A DNA stretch of 64,000 bases from [Ruminococcus] lactaris ATCC 29176 (GCF_025152405.1 NZ_CP102292.1:2418001-2482000), one strand, 5' to 3'. Counted from the first letter of the stretch, positions 17,299 through 25,143 are shown. A program made the numbers and translations. Notes: generated by a model not told the origin, from the letters alone.

Positions 17299-18055
17299 CG
17301 TCTTCCACCTCCTGTACTGCTACTTTCTGTGTTCCCTGCATCTGCACAAGGATAACTGCTAAACATCCTGCCATCATTGCAATTCCAAGCATTGGAATCT
17401 TGAGATAAGCAGCTAATGCAAATCCAAGAATAAAATATACCATTGTTTTCTTAGACAAAATCATCTGTGCAAGCAGAGCAATTCCAAGTGCCGGAATAAA
17501 TCCTGCTGCTGCCACAAGTCCGTTCTGAACAAACTCTGGAATCGCTTCAAGAACTCGGTTCATAACTGGTGTTCCTAGATAAAATGCTACTGCACATATA
17601 ATTCCTCTTGGCAAACTTTTCACCACAAATCCACCTAGTATATGCATTCGCTCCATTCCTTTAAAATCGCCTTTTTCTATATAGTTATCTGCTTTATGTA
17701 AAAAGAACGGAAGTATTCCAAGTGTAAGTACATTGTCAACAACCAAATATAATGTTGCGATTGGGAACGCCAGTGCCAACGCTACATCTGCACCTTTTCC
17801 CGTTGAAATTGCAAATGCGGCACCTAAAACACCACCTGTAATTACATCTGGTGGAACTGCTGCTCCAAGTGTAATAGAACCAATAAATACCATTTCAAGG
17901 GTTGCACCAAGAATGATTCCCGTTTTCAAATCACCCATAACCAGTCCAACAAGCATTCCTGTAATAATTGGACGTGATCCTAAGTTTGTTCCAAACATCC
18001 ACTCAAAGGTAACAAACATGGCAATCAACCCTATTAGAATTGCCTGAACTAACAT
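17285..18055 (-). CDS. PTS mannose/fructose/sorbose family IIC subunit
   Basis: This 256-residue integral membrane IIC starts at MLVQAILIGLIAMFVTFEW, with AGGAGG at good spacing. It shows RPIITGMLVGLVMGDLKTGIILGATLEMVFIG, the conserved GAAVPPDVITGGVLG, and many transmembrane segments. The C-terminal tail is acidic (EVEDDDDF). It works with IID as the sugar translocator. The upstream IIB stop is 11 bases away. Confidence 0.94.
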   Translation of the reverse strand: MLVQAILIGLIAMFVTFEWMFGTNLGSRPIITGMLVGLVMGDLKTGIILGATLEMVFIGSITLGAAVPPDVITGGVLGAAFAISTGKGADVALALAFPIATLYLVVDNVLTLGILPFFLHKADNYIEKGDFKGMERMHILGGFVVKSLPRGIICAVAFYLGTPVMNRVLEAIPEFVQNGLVAAAGFIPALGIALLAQMILSKKTMVYFILGFALAAYLKIPMLGIAMMAGCLAVILVQMQGTQKVAVQEVEDDDDF

Positions 18056-18066
18056 AATTTTCCTCC

Positions 18067-18540
18067 TCACATGTTCTTTGATACTTTTACTTTCTGTTCA
18101 CCAGGCACCTGCCTGATTTCAATTTCAATTCCATCGTTTAACAACTCTTTTAACATTTCCTCATCCCGGGCAGTAACTGGAATTGTCTTATAAAGTGTCT
18201 TAACAATGTCTTCCTTTGGCTTACAACCGCCAAGATTGATAGATCGTATTCCTGCATATCCTTTGGCCAATCGATATGCATCCTCAATACTCTCTACAAC
18301 GATAAATAATTTATATTTATCTGTAACACCCGCATTTAATGCAGCGATGGAATCTTCAATATTTTTCATAACGAGCTTCACCCCATTTGGCTTAGCCAAT
18401 TTCATTGTTGTTTTCCGAATGTTATCATTCACAACCGCATCATTTGCAATTAAAATGCAATCTGAATCTAACGATTGTGTCCACGCCATAGCGACCTGAC
18501 CATGTAATAATCTGTGGTCTACTCTTAATAATTTAATCAT
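18067..18540 (-). CDS. PTS mannose/fructose/sorbose family IIB subunit
   Basis: This 157-residue IIB has its phosphorylation site in the N-terminal RVDHRLLHGQVAMAW; the active histidine is H14 in RLLHGQV. It then shows ILIANDAVVNDNIRKTTMKLAKPNGVK and the SINLGGCKPKEDIVK segment. It takes phosphate from IIA and passes it to the incoming substrate. Order IIA-IIB-IIC-IID and tight spacing indicate one transcript. Confidence 0.95.
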   Translation of the reverse strand: MIKLLRVDHRLLHGQVAMAWTQSLDSDCILIANDAVVNDNIRKTTMKLAKPNGVKLVMKNIEDSIAALNAGVTDKYKLFIVVESIEDAYRLAKGYAGIRSINLGGCKPKEDIVKTLYKTIPVTARDEEMLKELLNDGIEIEIRQVPGEQKVKVSKNM

Positions 18541-18572
18541 TTTACATCCTCCGTATCTTGTTTTAATTGATT

Positions 18573-18995
18573 TTAAAATCCATCGTCTTCCTCTACTGTA
18601 TCCTCAGACAATAACTTATTGCATAAAACAATACCTTCACTTGCTTCTGAAATATTAGTTTCCAATTGCTTCTCTGTTAAATTTTCCGTTTCATACCACA
18701 AACTAAGAACTAATGGGAGATTCATTCCTGCTATTAACCAATACCCCCCCTCTTGTGCTCTTATCATAAATTCGTTATTGATACTTCCGCCAAATATATC
18801 TGTGATAACAACCCACTGGTCTTCTGGATTTCTTTCGTTCATCCACTTTTCTACCATTGCCGGAAGATCCTTAGATTGCTCATCTACATAAGCGCATAGA
18901 GTTTCTACATTTTCATTTTGCCCCATTAAAAATTCCGCTGTCTTTTTCATTCCGTTTGCCAAGGGGCCATGACTAGCAAGCAATATTTTGTTCAT
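18573..18995 (-). CDS. PTS mannose/fructose/sorbose family IIA subunit
   Basis: This 140-residue EIIA-Man-type protein starts at MNKILLASHGPLANGMKKTAEFLMG with AGGAGG upstream; the preceding in-frame codons are rejected. The phosphohistidine is H9 in the SHG motif. WVVITDIFGGSINNEFM is the second signature. It is the first gene of the catabolic operon, 22 bases downstream of operator site C, and receives phosphate from HPr. Confidence 0.94.
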   Translation of the reverse strand: MNKILLASHGPLANGMKKTAEFLMGQNENVETLCAYVDEQSKDLPAMVEKWMNERNPEDQWVVITDIFGGSINNEFMIRAQEGGYWLIAGMNLPLVLSLWYETENLTEKQLETNISEASEGIVLCNKLLSEDTVEEDDGF

Positions 18996-19016
18996 TATCA
19001 CTCCTCCTACTCTTGT

Positions 19017-19036
19017 GATATAACATCATATAACAT
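19017..19036. promoter_or_regulatory. GntR operator-like site C
   Basis: GATATAACATCATATAACAT lies directly upstream of the PTS IIA gene and shares the last 14 bases with site A. Its position next to the ribosome binding site fits repression at or just past the transcription start. Confidence 0.68.
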
Positions 19037-19085
19037 CTCGTTACAATAAGTTTACTGCCATGTGCTGTTTCTGTCAATAAAAAAA

Positions 19086-19118
19086 TAGTACTTCTGCATT
19101 TTTTATGCAAAAGTACTA
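19086..19118 (-). terminator. Terminator between the gntR gene and the PTS operon
   Basis: The arms TAGTACTT (19086-19093) and AAGTACTA (19111-19118) enclose an inner TGCAT/ATGCA pair. A-rich and T-rich flanks lie on either side. It separates the first GntR gene from the operon it is expected to control. Confidence 0.75.
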
Positions 19119-19141
19119 ATTTTTATTTTCTAATTTTTATT

Positions 19142-19861
19142 TTAAAGATAGAATTTTAATCGTTCTGTACAATACACTTGTTTTGATACAAACAATGGTT
19201 TCCCTTTTTCATCTTGATGTTTATCTGTAAAAAGCAACAATGCTTCTCCTTTTTTTATATTCAACAAACTTGCTTCCTGAGCATTTGCATATACAACTTC
19301 TAATGTACGGATGCTTTTCCCCAGTGTAATTTTATGTTTTTGTAAAATATCATACAATGACCGATTTAAATCTTCTCCTTCCAAAAACGAGAATCCTTTT
19401 CCATAATGGTTGGTTTCAATCATTGTAGGAACATCATCTACAAAGCGTAAACGCTTTGTGCATAAAATCGTTGTATCTTCTTCTATATCTAGATATTGTG
19501 TGTCTGACATCGTCGGATATATCCATGACACATCTACCACTTTTGTAGTAGCCTGTTTTCCCTCCTGCTGACATGAATGTGTAAATCCAACCGTATCATC
19601 TGCCGAATACATAGCTTTCTTAGATGCAATAAATGTCCCTTTTCCTCGAGATCTGATTACGAGACCATCTTCTTCTAACTCGCTGATTGCTGACCGAATG
19701 GTTATTCTACTTACAGAATATGCCTCCATTAGTTCAGCCTCTGATGGAAGTTTATCTCCGGGTTTTAATTCACCTTTTTCAATTTTTTCATTTAATAGAT
19801 TCACTATTTGCTTATACATCGGAATCATACTGTCTGGATTTATGTTGTTATTTTTTTCCAT
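19142..19861 (-). CDS. GntR/HutC-family regulator with UTRA domain (first copy)
   Basis: This 239-residue protein has a winged HTH at residues 12-80 (MYKQIVNLLNEKIEKGELKPGDKLPSE, SVSRITIRSAISELEEDGLVIRSRGKGTFI) and a UTRA effector domain from about 95 to the end (LRFVDDVPTMIETNHYG, SLLNIKKGEALLLFTDKH). Such FrlR/NagR-like proteins bind sugar phosphates as inducers. An operator-like motif sits in its own promoter and another upstream of the PTS genes, indicating autoregulation and control of the operon. Confidence 0.92.
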   Translation of the reverse strand: MEKNNNINPDSMIPMYKQIVNLLNEKIEKGELKPGDKLPSEAELMEAYSVSRITIRSAISELEEDGLVIRSRGKGTFIASKKAMYSADDTVGFTHSCQQEGKQATTKVVDVSWIYPTMSDTQYLDIEEDTTILCTKRLRFVDDVPTMIETNHYGKGFSFLEGEDLNRSLYDILQKHKITLGKSIRTLEVVYANAQEASLLNIKKGEALLLFTDKHQDEKGKPLFVSKQVYCTERLKFYL

Positions 19862-19900
19862 ATTACTTCTCCCTATTCGTCACAACACATTATGTTACAT

Positions 19901-19920
19901 AATAATACATTATATAACAT
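19901..19920. promoter_or_regulatory. GntR operator-like site B
   Basis: AATAATACATTATATAACAT lies 40-59 bases upstream of the first GntR gene. It is identical to site A except for one C-to-T change. Confidence 0.7.
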
Positions 19921-20000
19921 TTATTATTCAATGTCTATACTATCTTCTGAAAATCCATACAATATACTCTTCTCTCCGAAATTATTATAGATAACTACAG

Positions 20001-20765
20001 TTACATTTTTTTCCAATTCATCGATAACTGATTTACTTTATTTGACATGAAAAATTTAAAATAATCCCCCAAAAGTACCTGTTTTGTAATATGTAGCGGA
20101 TTTCCCGTATTCAAATAAACCGTTTCTGTTAATACAAATACCGCATCTAATTCTGAAAGTCCCATTAAAACAATCTCTTCCTCTGTTGTTATATTGGTTT
20201 CAAGCATAATTGAAGTATAACAATTATCTTCTATCTGTAATCCTGTTTTCTCTGTTATTTTCTCATAAAGCGAACAATTTTCCATATCTATTTTTGAAAG
20301 AAATCCATATTTCGAATATGGCAAATATACATGTTCTATCATAACAGGTCTATCATTTACGTGTCGTAGACGTTTCAAATATACAAGCTTTTCCCCATCT
20401 TTTAGTTCTAATTTTTTTGCCATCACTGCATTAGCTGAAACCACTTTATTTTCAAGAATCTTTGTATAAGTTTTTATATGATTTTCTTGGCAAAAATATG
20501 TAAAGCCTTTGAATGTTGTCAAACTCGAGGAAATTTTAGGTGTACGCACAAACACGCCCTTACCTTGATATTTCACTAAAATTTCTTGTTCAACCAGTTC
20601 TGCAATTGCATTTCTAATTGTAATTCTACTAACTTCATATTGTTCGCACAATTTTGCTTCACTTGGAATAGATTGTCCTGAACAAAACTCACCTTGTTCT
20701 ATTCTATTTTTCAAATCTTCTGCCACTTGTTGATACAGTGGTATCGCACTATTTAATTTTATCAT
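20001..20765 (-). CDS. GntR/HutC-family regulator with UTRA domain (second copy)
   Basis: This 254-residue protein is parallel to the first regulator: HTH IPLYQQVAEDLKNRIEQGEFCSGQSIPSE and EVSRITIRNAIAELVEQEILVKYQGKGVFV, then a UTRA domain with LRHVNDRPVMIEHVYLP and an ALFVLTETVYLNTGNPLHITKQVLLGDYFKF-like end. It is divergent enough to be a separate paralogue sensing another ligand, perhaps matching the two deglycases. A reversed copy of the operator motif lies about 45 bases upstream of its start. Confidence 0.92.
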   Translation of the reverse strand: MIKLNSAIPLYQQVAEDLKNRIEQGEFCSGQSIPSEAKLCEQYEVSRITIRNAIAELVEQEILVKYQGKGVFVRTPKISSSLTTFKGFTYFCQENHIKTYTKILENKVVSANAVMAKKLELKDGEKLVYLKRLRHVNDRPVMIEHVYLPYSKYGFLSKIDMENCSLYEKITEKTGLQIEDNCYTSIMLETNITTEEEIVLMGLSELDAVFVLTETVYLNTGNPLHITKQVLLGDYFKFFMSNKVNQLSMNWKKM

Positions 20766-20806
20766 TTACGATAGTCCTCTCTTTTTTTATTAACGAGATT
20801 CTAAGT

Positions 20807-20822
20807 ATGTCATATGATGTAT
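20807..20822. promoter_or_regulatory. GntR operator-like site D
   Basis: ATGTCATATGATGTAT is the reverse complement of ATACATCATATGACAT, which matches the core of sites A-C with one change. It lies upstream of the second GntR gene. Confidence 0.6.
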
Positions 20823-20907
20823 CTATACAATATATTATATCAGATATTTTTCAAAAGCACGATAATTATTTTAATTCTAAAAAAGAAACCTGTAAAATCA
20901 TGATATG

Positions 20908-20960
20908 CTCCCTTTTAGGTAGACAAGTATAATAATAAAAACTTGTTGCCTAGAAGGGAG
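20908..20960 (+). promoter_or_regulatory. Hairpin over the orfA ribosome binding site
   Basis: 20908-20928 (CTCCCTTTTAGG...ACAAGT) pairs with 20941-20960 (ACTTGTTGCC...AAGGGAG). The second arm contains the Shine-Dalgarno of orfA. A TATAAT box (20928-20933) lies between the arms, so transcripts from it would lack the first arm. Confidence 0.6.
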
Positions 20961-20967
20961 TTTTTTA

Positions 20968-21684
20968 TTGGGAAGAAAACCAAAATATAGTGTTGAAGAA
21001 AAACTAAATGCAGTAAGAGAATATTTGGATGGAAATGAAAGCATGAATTCCATAGCGAAGCACTTAAATATTTCATTTCAGTCTTTTAAACAGTGGGTCA
21101 CAAATTACGAAGCGATGGGAACAGATGCTTTTGCAACTAGTCAAAACAAGCATTATTCCAAAGTCGAAAAAGAACAGGCTGTTGCAGCATATTTAGCAGG
21201 TGAAGGTTCCCTTATGGATATCTGTAAAAGATTTAAAATCCTTTCAACTCGCCAACTCAGAAGCTGGATAAAGAAGTATAATGATCATGAGGAGCTGAAC
21301 GCTTCCGGAACGGGAGGGAAAGTCATCATGACAAAAGGGCGAAAAACAACATTTCAAGAACGAGTGGAAATTGCATCTTATTGTATTTCACATGGGCATA
21401 ATTATGCGGAAACAGCAGAAAAGTTTTCAGTTTCTTATCAGCAGGCACGAAATTATACAGTTAAATATGAAAATAGCGGAGTTGACGCATTGCAAGATAA
21501 TCGAGGTCGGCGAAAACCAGAAGACGCTCTTACCGAAATTGAAAAACTTCGAGCTGAATTAAAATTAGAAAAAGCCAAACGGCAAAAAGCGGAAATGGAA
21601 GTATCTTTCTTAAAAAAATTAGAAGAAATAGAGAGGAGCTTCCTGTATAATTCAAATATAGGGAATTCCAAGAAAGAAGGTTGA
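20968..21684 (+). CDS. IS3-family OrfA (helix-turn-helix protein), 3' end altered by insertion
   Basis: It starts at a TTG with GAAGGGAG upstream and encodes three HTH repeats: EEKLNAVREYLDGNESMNSIAKHLNISFQSFKQWV, then EKEQAVAAYLAGEGSLMDICKRF, then TTFQERVEIASYCISHGHNYAETAEKF. A leucine-zipper-like coiled coil follows (IEKLRAELKLEKAKRQKAEMEVSFLKKLEE). A seven-A slippery stretch at 21612-21618 is the expected -1 frameshift site for OrfAB. The IS110 element enters at 21636, so the last 15 codons belong to IS110 sequence. Removing the insertion restores the ending EIERRG-stop. Confidence 0.85.
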   Translation: MGRKPKYSVEEKLNAVREYLDGNESMNSIAKHLNISFQSFKQWVTNYEAMGTDAFATSQNKHYSKVEKEQAVAAYLAGEGSLMDICKRFKILSTRQLRSWIKKYNDHEELNASGTGGKVIMTKGRKTTFQERVEIASYCISHGHNYAETAEKFSVSYQQARNYTVKYENSGVDALQDNRGRRKPEDALTEIEKLRAELKLEKAKRQKAEMEVSFLKKLEEIERSFLYNSNIGNSKKEG

Positions 21685-21693
21685 GAAAAAGAA

Positions 21694-21764
21694 ATACCTC
21701 AGAGTAAAATAAGATTACTGACTTTGGACGGTTAGTAAAAAATCTTATTAAAACAGTGAGGTAT
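21694..21764 (+). promoter_or_regulatory. Hairpin over the IS110 recombinase ribosome binding site
   Basis: ATACCTCA (21694-21701) pairs with TGAGGTAT (21757-21764), and AATAAGATT (21708-21716) pairs with the AATCTTATT segment at 21741-21749. TGAGG is the Shine-Dalgarno for the ATG at 21770. A possible promoter (TTGGAC, 16 bases, TATTAA) lies inside. The structure is conserved in copy 2. Confidence 0.65.
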
Positions 21765-21769
21765 CTATA

Positions 21770-23056
21770 ATGAATTGTAACACACAGAACGCAAAAATTG
21801 CATCCATAACTGAAAAAACTTTGATTGTTGGAATTGATGTCGGCAGTGAAACTCATTTTGCCAGGGCATTTGATTGGCGGAACTATGAATATACAAAGAA
21901 GCCGCTGGAATTCAGTAATACTGAGGCGGGTTTCATGATGTTCAAGGCATGGGTGGAAGATATCGCAGAAAAGCAAGGTAAAACAGCTGTAATTCCCGGA
22001 ATGGAGCCGACCGGTCATTACTGGTTTGCACTGGGGAAATTCCTGCAGGACAGCGGGATGAAGCCTGTACATGTGAATCCGCACCATGTCAAGAAGTCGA
22101 AAGAGCTGGATGACAACAATCCCAATAAGAATGACCGTAAGGATCCAAAGACGATTGCGGCACTGGTCAATGAAGGACGCTTCTCTTATCCCTACATACC
22201 AACCGGTATTTATGCGGAGATCAGGAGCTTATCGAATCTTCGTTTCCAGACGCAGGAAGAGCTAACAAGAATCAAGAATCGAATCGCTAGATGGTTTGCC
22301 ATTTATTTTCCTGAATATAAAGACGTTTATGGGGATTTAATGGCAGTCAGCGGACGAATGATACTCAAGGAAGCTCCATTGCCGGAGGATATCAGAATAC
22401 TTGGAGTGAACGGTGTAAACCAGATTTGGAGAAACGCGAAGCTGCGAGGCACTGGAATGAAGAGGGCAAAGATCCTGGTATCAGCTGCAGAGCATAGCGT
22501 TGGAAGTAAGGAAGCACCGGAAGCGGCAAGGATTGAATTGAAGAATCTGCTGAATGACATGGATGTATATGTGTCAAGGATGGAGGAACTGCTCCAAACT
22601 ATAGAGGAAAAACTGAAGACGATTCCATATGTTGATAAACTGATGGAAATCAAAGGAATCGGATTGATTACAGTCAGCGGATTTATTGCAGAAGTAGGTG
22701 ACATTGGACGTTTTGATAATCCGAAGCAGCTGCAGAAGCTGGCGGGATATGCAATCGTGGCAAATGATTCCGGAAAGCACAATGGAGAGAGCCGGATCAG
22801 CTACAGAGGCAGAAAACGGCTGAGATATGTGCTGTATGAAGCTGCGATATCACTGGTGGGGAAGAATGCTGAGTTTAAGGAAATACATGAGTATTATCGA
22901 ACCCGTAAAGAAAACCCGTTAAAGAAGATGCAGTCAGTAGTAGCAGTGGCATGTAAGATTATTAGGGTATTCTACACAATCCTGACAAAGGGTGTGGATT
23001 ATGACCCAATGAAACTGATGAGTGATATCAGAAGGCCACAGTTGCAGGCAGCGTAG
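21770..23056 (+). CDS. IS110-family DEDD recombinase (copy 1)
   Basis: This 428-residue protein has an N-terminal RuvC-like DEDD domain: LIVGIDVGSETHFARAF (first Asp), GMEPTGHYWFALGKFL (Glu), NPHHVKKSKELDDNNPNKNDRKDPKTIAAL (two Asp). A long helical linker follows, then the C-terminal Tnp2 domain with IKGIGLITVSGFIAEVGDIGRFDNPKQLQKLAGYAIV (catalytic-serine region near NDSGKHNGESRISYRGRKRLRYVLYEAA). It looks intact. Enzymes of this family are directed to target and donor by an element-encoded bridge RNA. Copy 2 differs at only a few residues. Confidence 0.93.
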   Translation: MNCNTQNAKIASITEKTLIVGIDVGSETHFARAFDWRNYEYTKKPLEFSNTEAGFMMFKAWVEDIAEKQGKTAVIPGMEPTGHYWFALGKFLQDSGMKPVHVNPHHVKKSKELDDNNPNKNDRKDPKTIAALVNEGRFSYPYIPTGIYAEIRSLSNLRFQTQEELTRIKNRIARWFAIYFPEYKDVYGDLMAVSGRMILKEAPLPEDIRILGVNGVNQIWRNAKLRGTGMKRAKILVSAAEHSVGSKEAPEAARIELKNLLNDMDVYVSRMEELLQTIEEKLKTIPYVDKLMEIKGIGLITVSGFIAEVGDIGRFDNPKQLQKLAGYAIVANDSGKHNGESRISYRGRKRLRYVLYEAAISLVGKNAEFKEIHEYYRTRKENPLKKMQSVVAVACKIIRVFYTILTKGVDYDPMKLMSDIRRPQLQAA

Positions 23057-23580
23057 TAAGCAGAGACAAACAGGTAATGTTCTGTCACAGTTGAATTGAA
23101 CTTTCAGAAATAGCTGCGGAGAGTTGAATTCAGCTGTGACAGGAAGGCTGAGAAGTATGAAGACCGAGTCGGGAAAACGTCCGCCGTAAGGTGCCGTGAG
23201 GTATTGATACTTAAACAGGTCAGTAAGACTTAAAACAAAAAAGAATGAGCCAGTAGTCGGCAGGAATAATCACCATAGGGCATGACCCTGTAGAGGAGCT
23301 AAGCTGACACCCTGGTTATGGACAGGCGGGACGAAGGAAGTTAGGACCCGGCAGAAATGCGGGTGATCCTGGTAGACACGGGAGGTTCGCTGCCGTAGAT
23401 GGGAGGGTATACACAAGGCCATGTAGAACGAAAATGATGACGTTTTATTTTGTGTACCCCAACCCCTCTATTTTCGTACCAGATACAGAGAAATGTCCAT
23501 CTTCTTGGCTCATTCATCTGAGATATGGAACTAAAAATCCCTTGAAAAATAAGGAAAAAAGACTTGACTATATAGGGAGG
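23057..23580 (+). ncRNA. Conserved structured non-coding region of IS110 copy 1 (bridge-RNA candidate)
   Basis: These 524 bases between the recombinase stop and the element end have no coding frame but are strongly conserved in copy 2. A 16-bp stem, CTGTCACAGTTGAATT (23082-23097) with 23127-23142, has one G-U pair. ACCCG/CGGGT and GGGTATACACAA/TTGTGTACCCC stems follow. AGAGGAGCT at 23292-23300 equals the sequence spanning the left target-element junction, and AGGCGGG downstream matches the right target flank. A guide RNA is a reasonable inference; transcription is not shown. Confidence 0.5.
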
Positions 23581-24068
23581 CGGGGTTAAGCCTGTTAAGA
23601 CATGAACATATTTATCAGGCGATTAAAGAAGAAAATGATACATACGGTTATCCTGTCTGCGCACTGTGTAAGCTTGGAAATGTAAGTAGAGCATCTTATT
23701 ATAAATGGTTACACAGAGGGATTCCGGCTAATGAAGCAAAAAATAAGATGATTGCAGAAAAAATCGAAAAAATACATACAGAATCACCAGATAAGGGGTA
23801 TCGCAGAATACGAGATGATTTGGAACGATATCATGGTATAAAAGTCAATGATAAACGAGTTCTCCGCATATGCAGAAAAAAAGACATTAAATCAACAATT
23901 AAATATACAAATAATGGATGTACACGTCAGGCGGCGAATCCACAGTTTGTAGCAGAAAATATATTGAATCGCGAATTTTATGCAGATGCACCGAACGAGA
24001 AATGGCTTACAGATGTGACCGAATTCAAATCTTTTATATCTAGGAGCTCTTTATTCTTTCTCAACTGA
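23581..24068 (+). pseudogene. IS3-family OrfB fragment
   Basis: It resumes the -1 frame after the IS110 insertion: AGLSLLRHEHIYQAIKEEN, then the HTH_21-like CALCKLGNVSRASYYKWLHRG, KMIAEKIEKIHTESPDKGYRRIRDDL, and NEKWLTDVTEFK with the first catalytic Asp. Homology stops there, followed by SFISRSSLFFLN-stop from foreign sequence. The remaining Asp and Glu of the DDE triad are absent, so no active transposase can be made. Confidence 0.88.
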
Positions 24069-24147
24069 CAATAAGTTTACTCTATCCCCCAACAAATACA
24101 AATTGTCCTTTCTCCCCAATCGTGCTACAATAATCTTGTCCGAATGA

Positions 24148-25113
24148 ATGGTGGTTATTATTAAATATTATTTAGTAGACAGCGAGAATGTCAACGACAA
24201 CTGGTTGATGCTGCTGGATCTGAGTGACGAAACGGATAAGATCATCGTGTTTTATACGAAAAATTCACCTCATATGTCCTATTCATCAGTCATCAAACTG
24301 CTCGGATGTACTCGCGAAATTAAATTTGAAGAATGTAATGAGGGAAATAATGCTCTGGATTTTCAGTTGATCTCTTACCTTGGTTATCTGATGAAGAACG
24401 AAGAATTGAAAGATTCTGAGTTCATTGTAATGAGTAACGATACCGGTTATGATCCTGCGGTCAACTTTTGGAAAAAAAGAGGCTTTCCTGTAAACAGAAT
24501 CAATGTGAATTACTGCAAATTAGCTTTGCAACGACAGAAAGAAGCGGCTCTTCGCCTGGCAGAACAATCCAATTCTGTCGAGGTGCAATCTACAGAAGAT
24601 TTTTCCGGCGAAGAATCTCATCCGGGATCTTCTGCTGAAGAACTTCCTTTTAAAGACAGACCGAAAGAAGTTTCTTCTTCCATTTGTCCTGAGCCTTTAA
24701 AAGAAGTTCCGGCTTCTCAGAAGCCCTGTTCTTTTGATAAGGAAGAAGTCGACGCTCTCATCAACTGCCTTGGCAAAGATAATCTGATTGCAATTCACGA
24801 AACCCTGGTTCATGTATACGGTCAGAAGCAGGGACAAAATATTTACAAAACCGTAAAAGATAAATCTTATTCTTTTGCACCTGAAACTCTTTCACGCAAA
24901 GATAAGGTACACTATTTTACTGATATCATTTTTTCGCACAGTGACCTGGACGATCCTGGAAACTTCTTAGATTTCCTTGAAAAAAATAAGGACAAATCTA
25001 AAAATCTCAATGGAGTCCGTTCTGCGATCACCAAGGCTTATGGAAATAATATCGGGATGAAATACTACAGCCTTTTCAAGCCTTATTTCAAAACGATATC
25101 AGCTTTAAAATAA
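24148..25113 (+). CDS. PIN-like (NYN/PIN_7-type) nuclease-domain protein
   Basis: This 321-residue protein has an N-terminal PIN-like domain: YYLVDSENVNDNWLML (first acidic site), KIIVFYTKNSPHMSYSSV, FEECNEGNNALDFQLISYLGYLM (second acid), and FIVMSNDTGYDPAVNFWKKRGF (third acid, NDTGYD). A low-complexity linker rich in Ser/Glu (about 140-195) joins a helical C-terminal domain found in the same Lachnospiraceae family. PIN-like proteins are usually RNases; the substrate is unknown. No clear ribosome site precedes the ATG. It lies just after the truncated IS3 element, so its native upstream region may be lost. Confidence 0.7.
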   Translation: MVVIIKYYLVDSENVNDNWLMLLDLSDETDKIIVFYTKNSPHMSYSSVIKLLGCTREIKFEECNEGNNALDFQLISYLGYLMKNEELKDSEFIVMSNDTGYDPAVNFWKKRGFPVNRINVNYCKLALQRQKEAALRLAEQSNSVEVQSTEDFSGEESHPGSSAEELPFKDRPKEVSSSICPEPLKEVPASQKPCSFDKEEVDALINCLGKDNLIAIHETLVHVYGQKQGQNIYKTVKDKSYSFAPETLSRKDKVHYFTDIIFSHSDLDDPGNFLDFLEKNKDKSKNLNGVRSAITKAYGNNIGMKYYSLFKPYFKTISALK

Positions 25114-25143
25114 CGAACGACAGAAAGGAAATTCGGACAGAGG

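Larger units (their letters stand above)
21637..23580 (+). mobile_element. IS110-family element, copy 1 (1944 bp)
   Basis: The limits come from comparison with copy 2. Both copies begin AGCTTCCTGTATAATT and end ACTATATAGGGAGG and are exactly 1944 bp. GAGG occurs just outside the left end and at the right end. Removing the element restores the IS3 sequence AGAGGCGGGG and both IS3 reading frames. It carries one recombinase gene, a 133-base 5' region and a 524-base 3' non-coding region. Confidence 0.88.
20901..24068 (+). mobile_element. IS3-family (IS150-like) element, split and truncated
   Basis: The left end region (TGATATGCTCCC...), orfA, the frameshift signal and the first part of orfB are recognisable. 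The element is interrupted at the orfA/orfB junction by an IS110-family element, and orfB ends abruptly near 24047 after WLTDVTEFK, before most of the DDE domain. No right terminal repeat is present. It is not autonomous. Confidence 0.8.
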
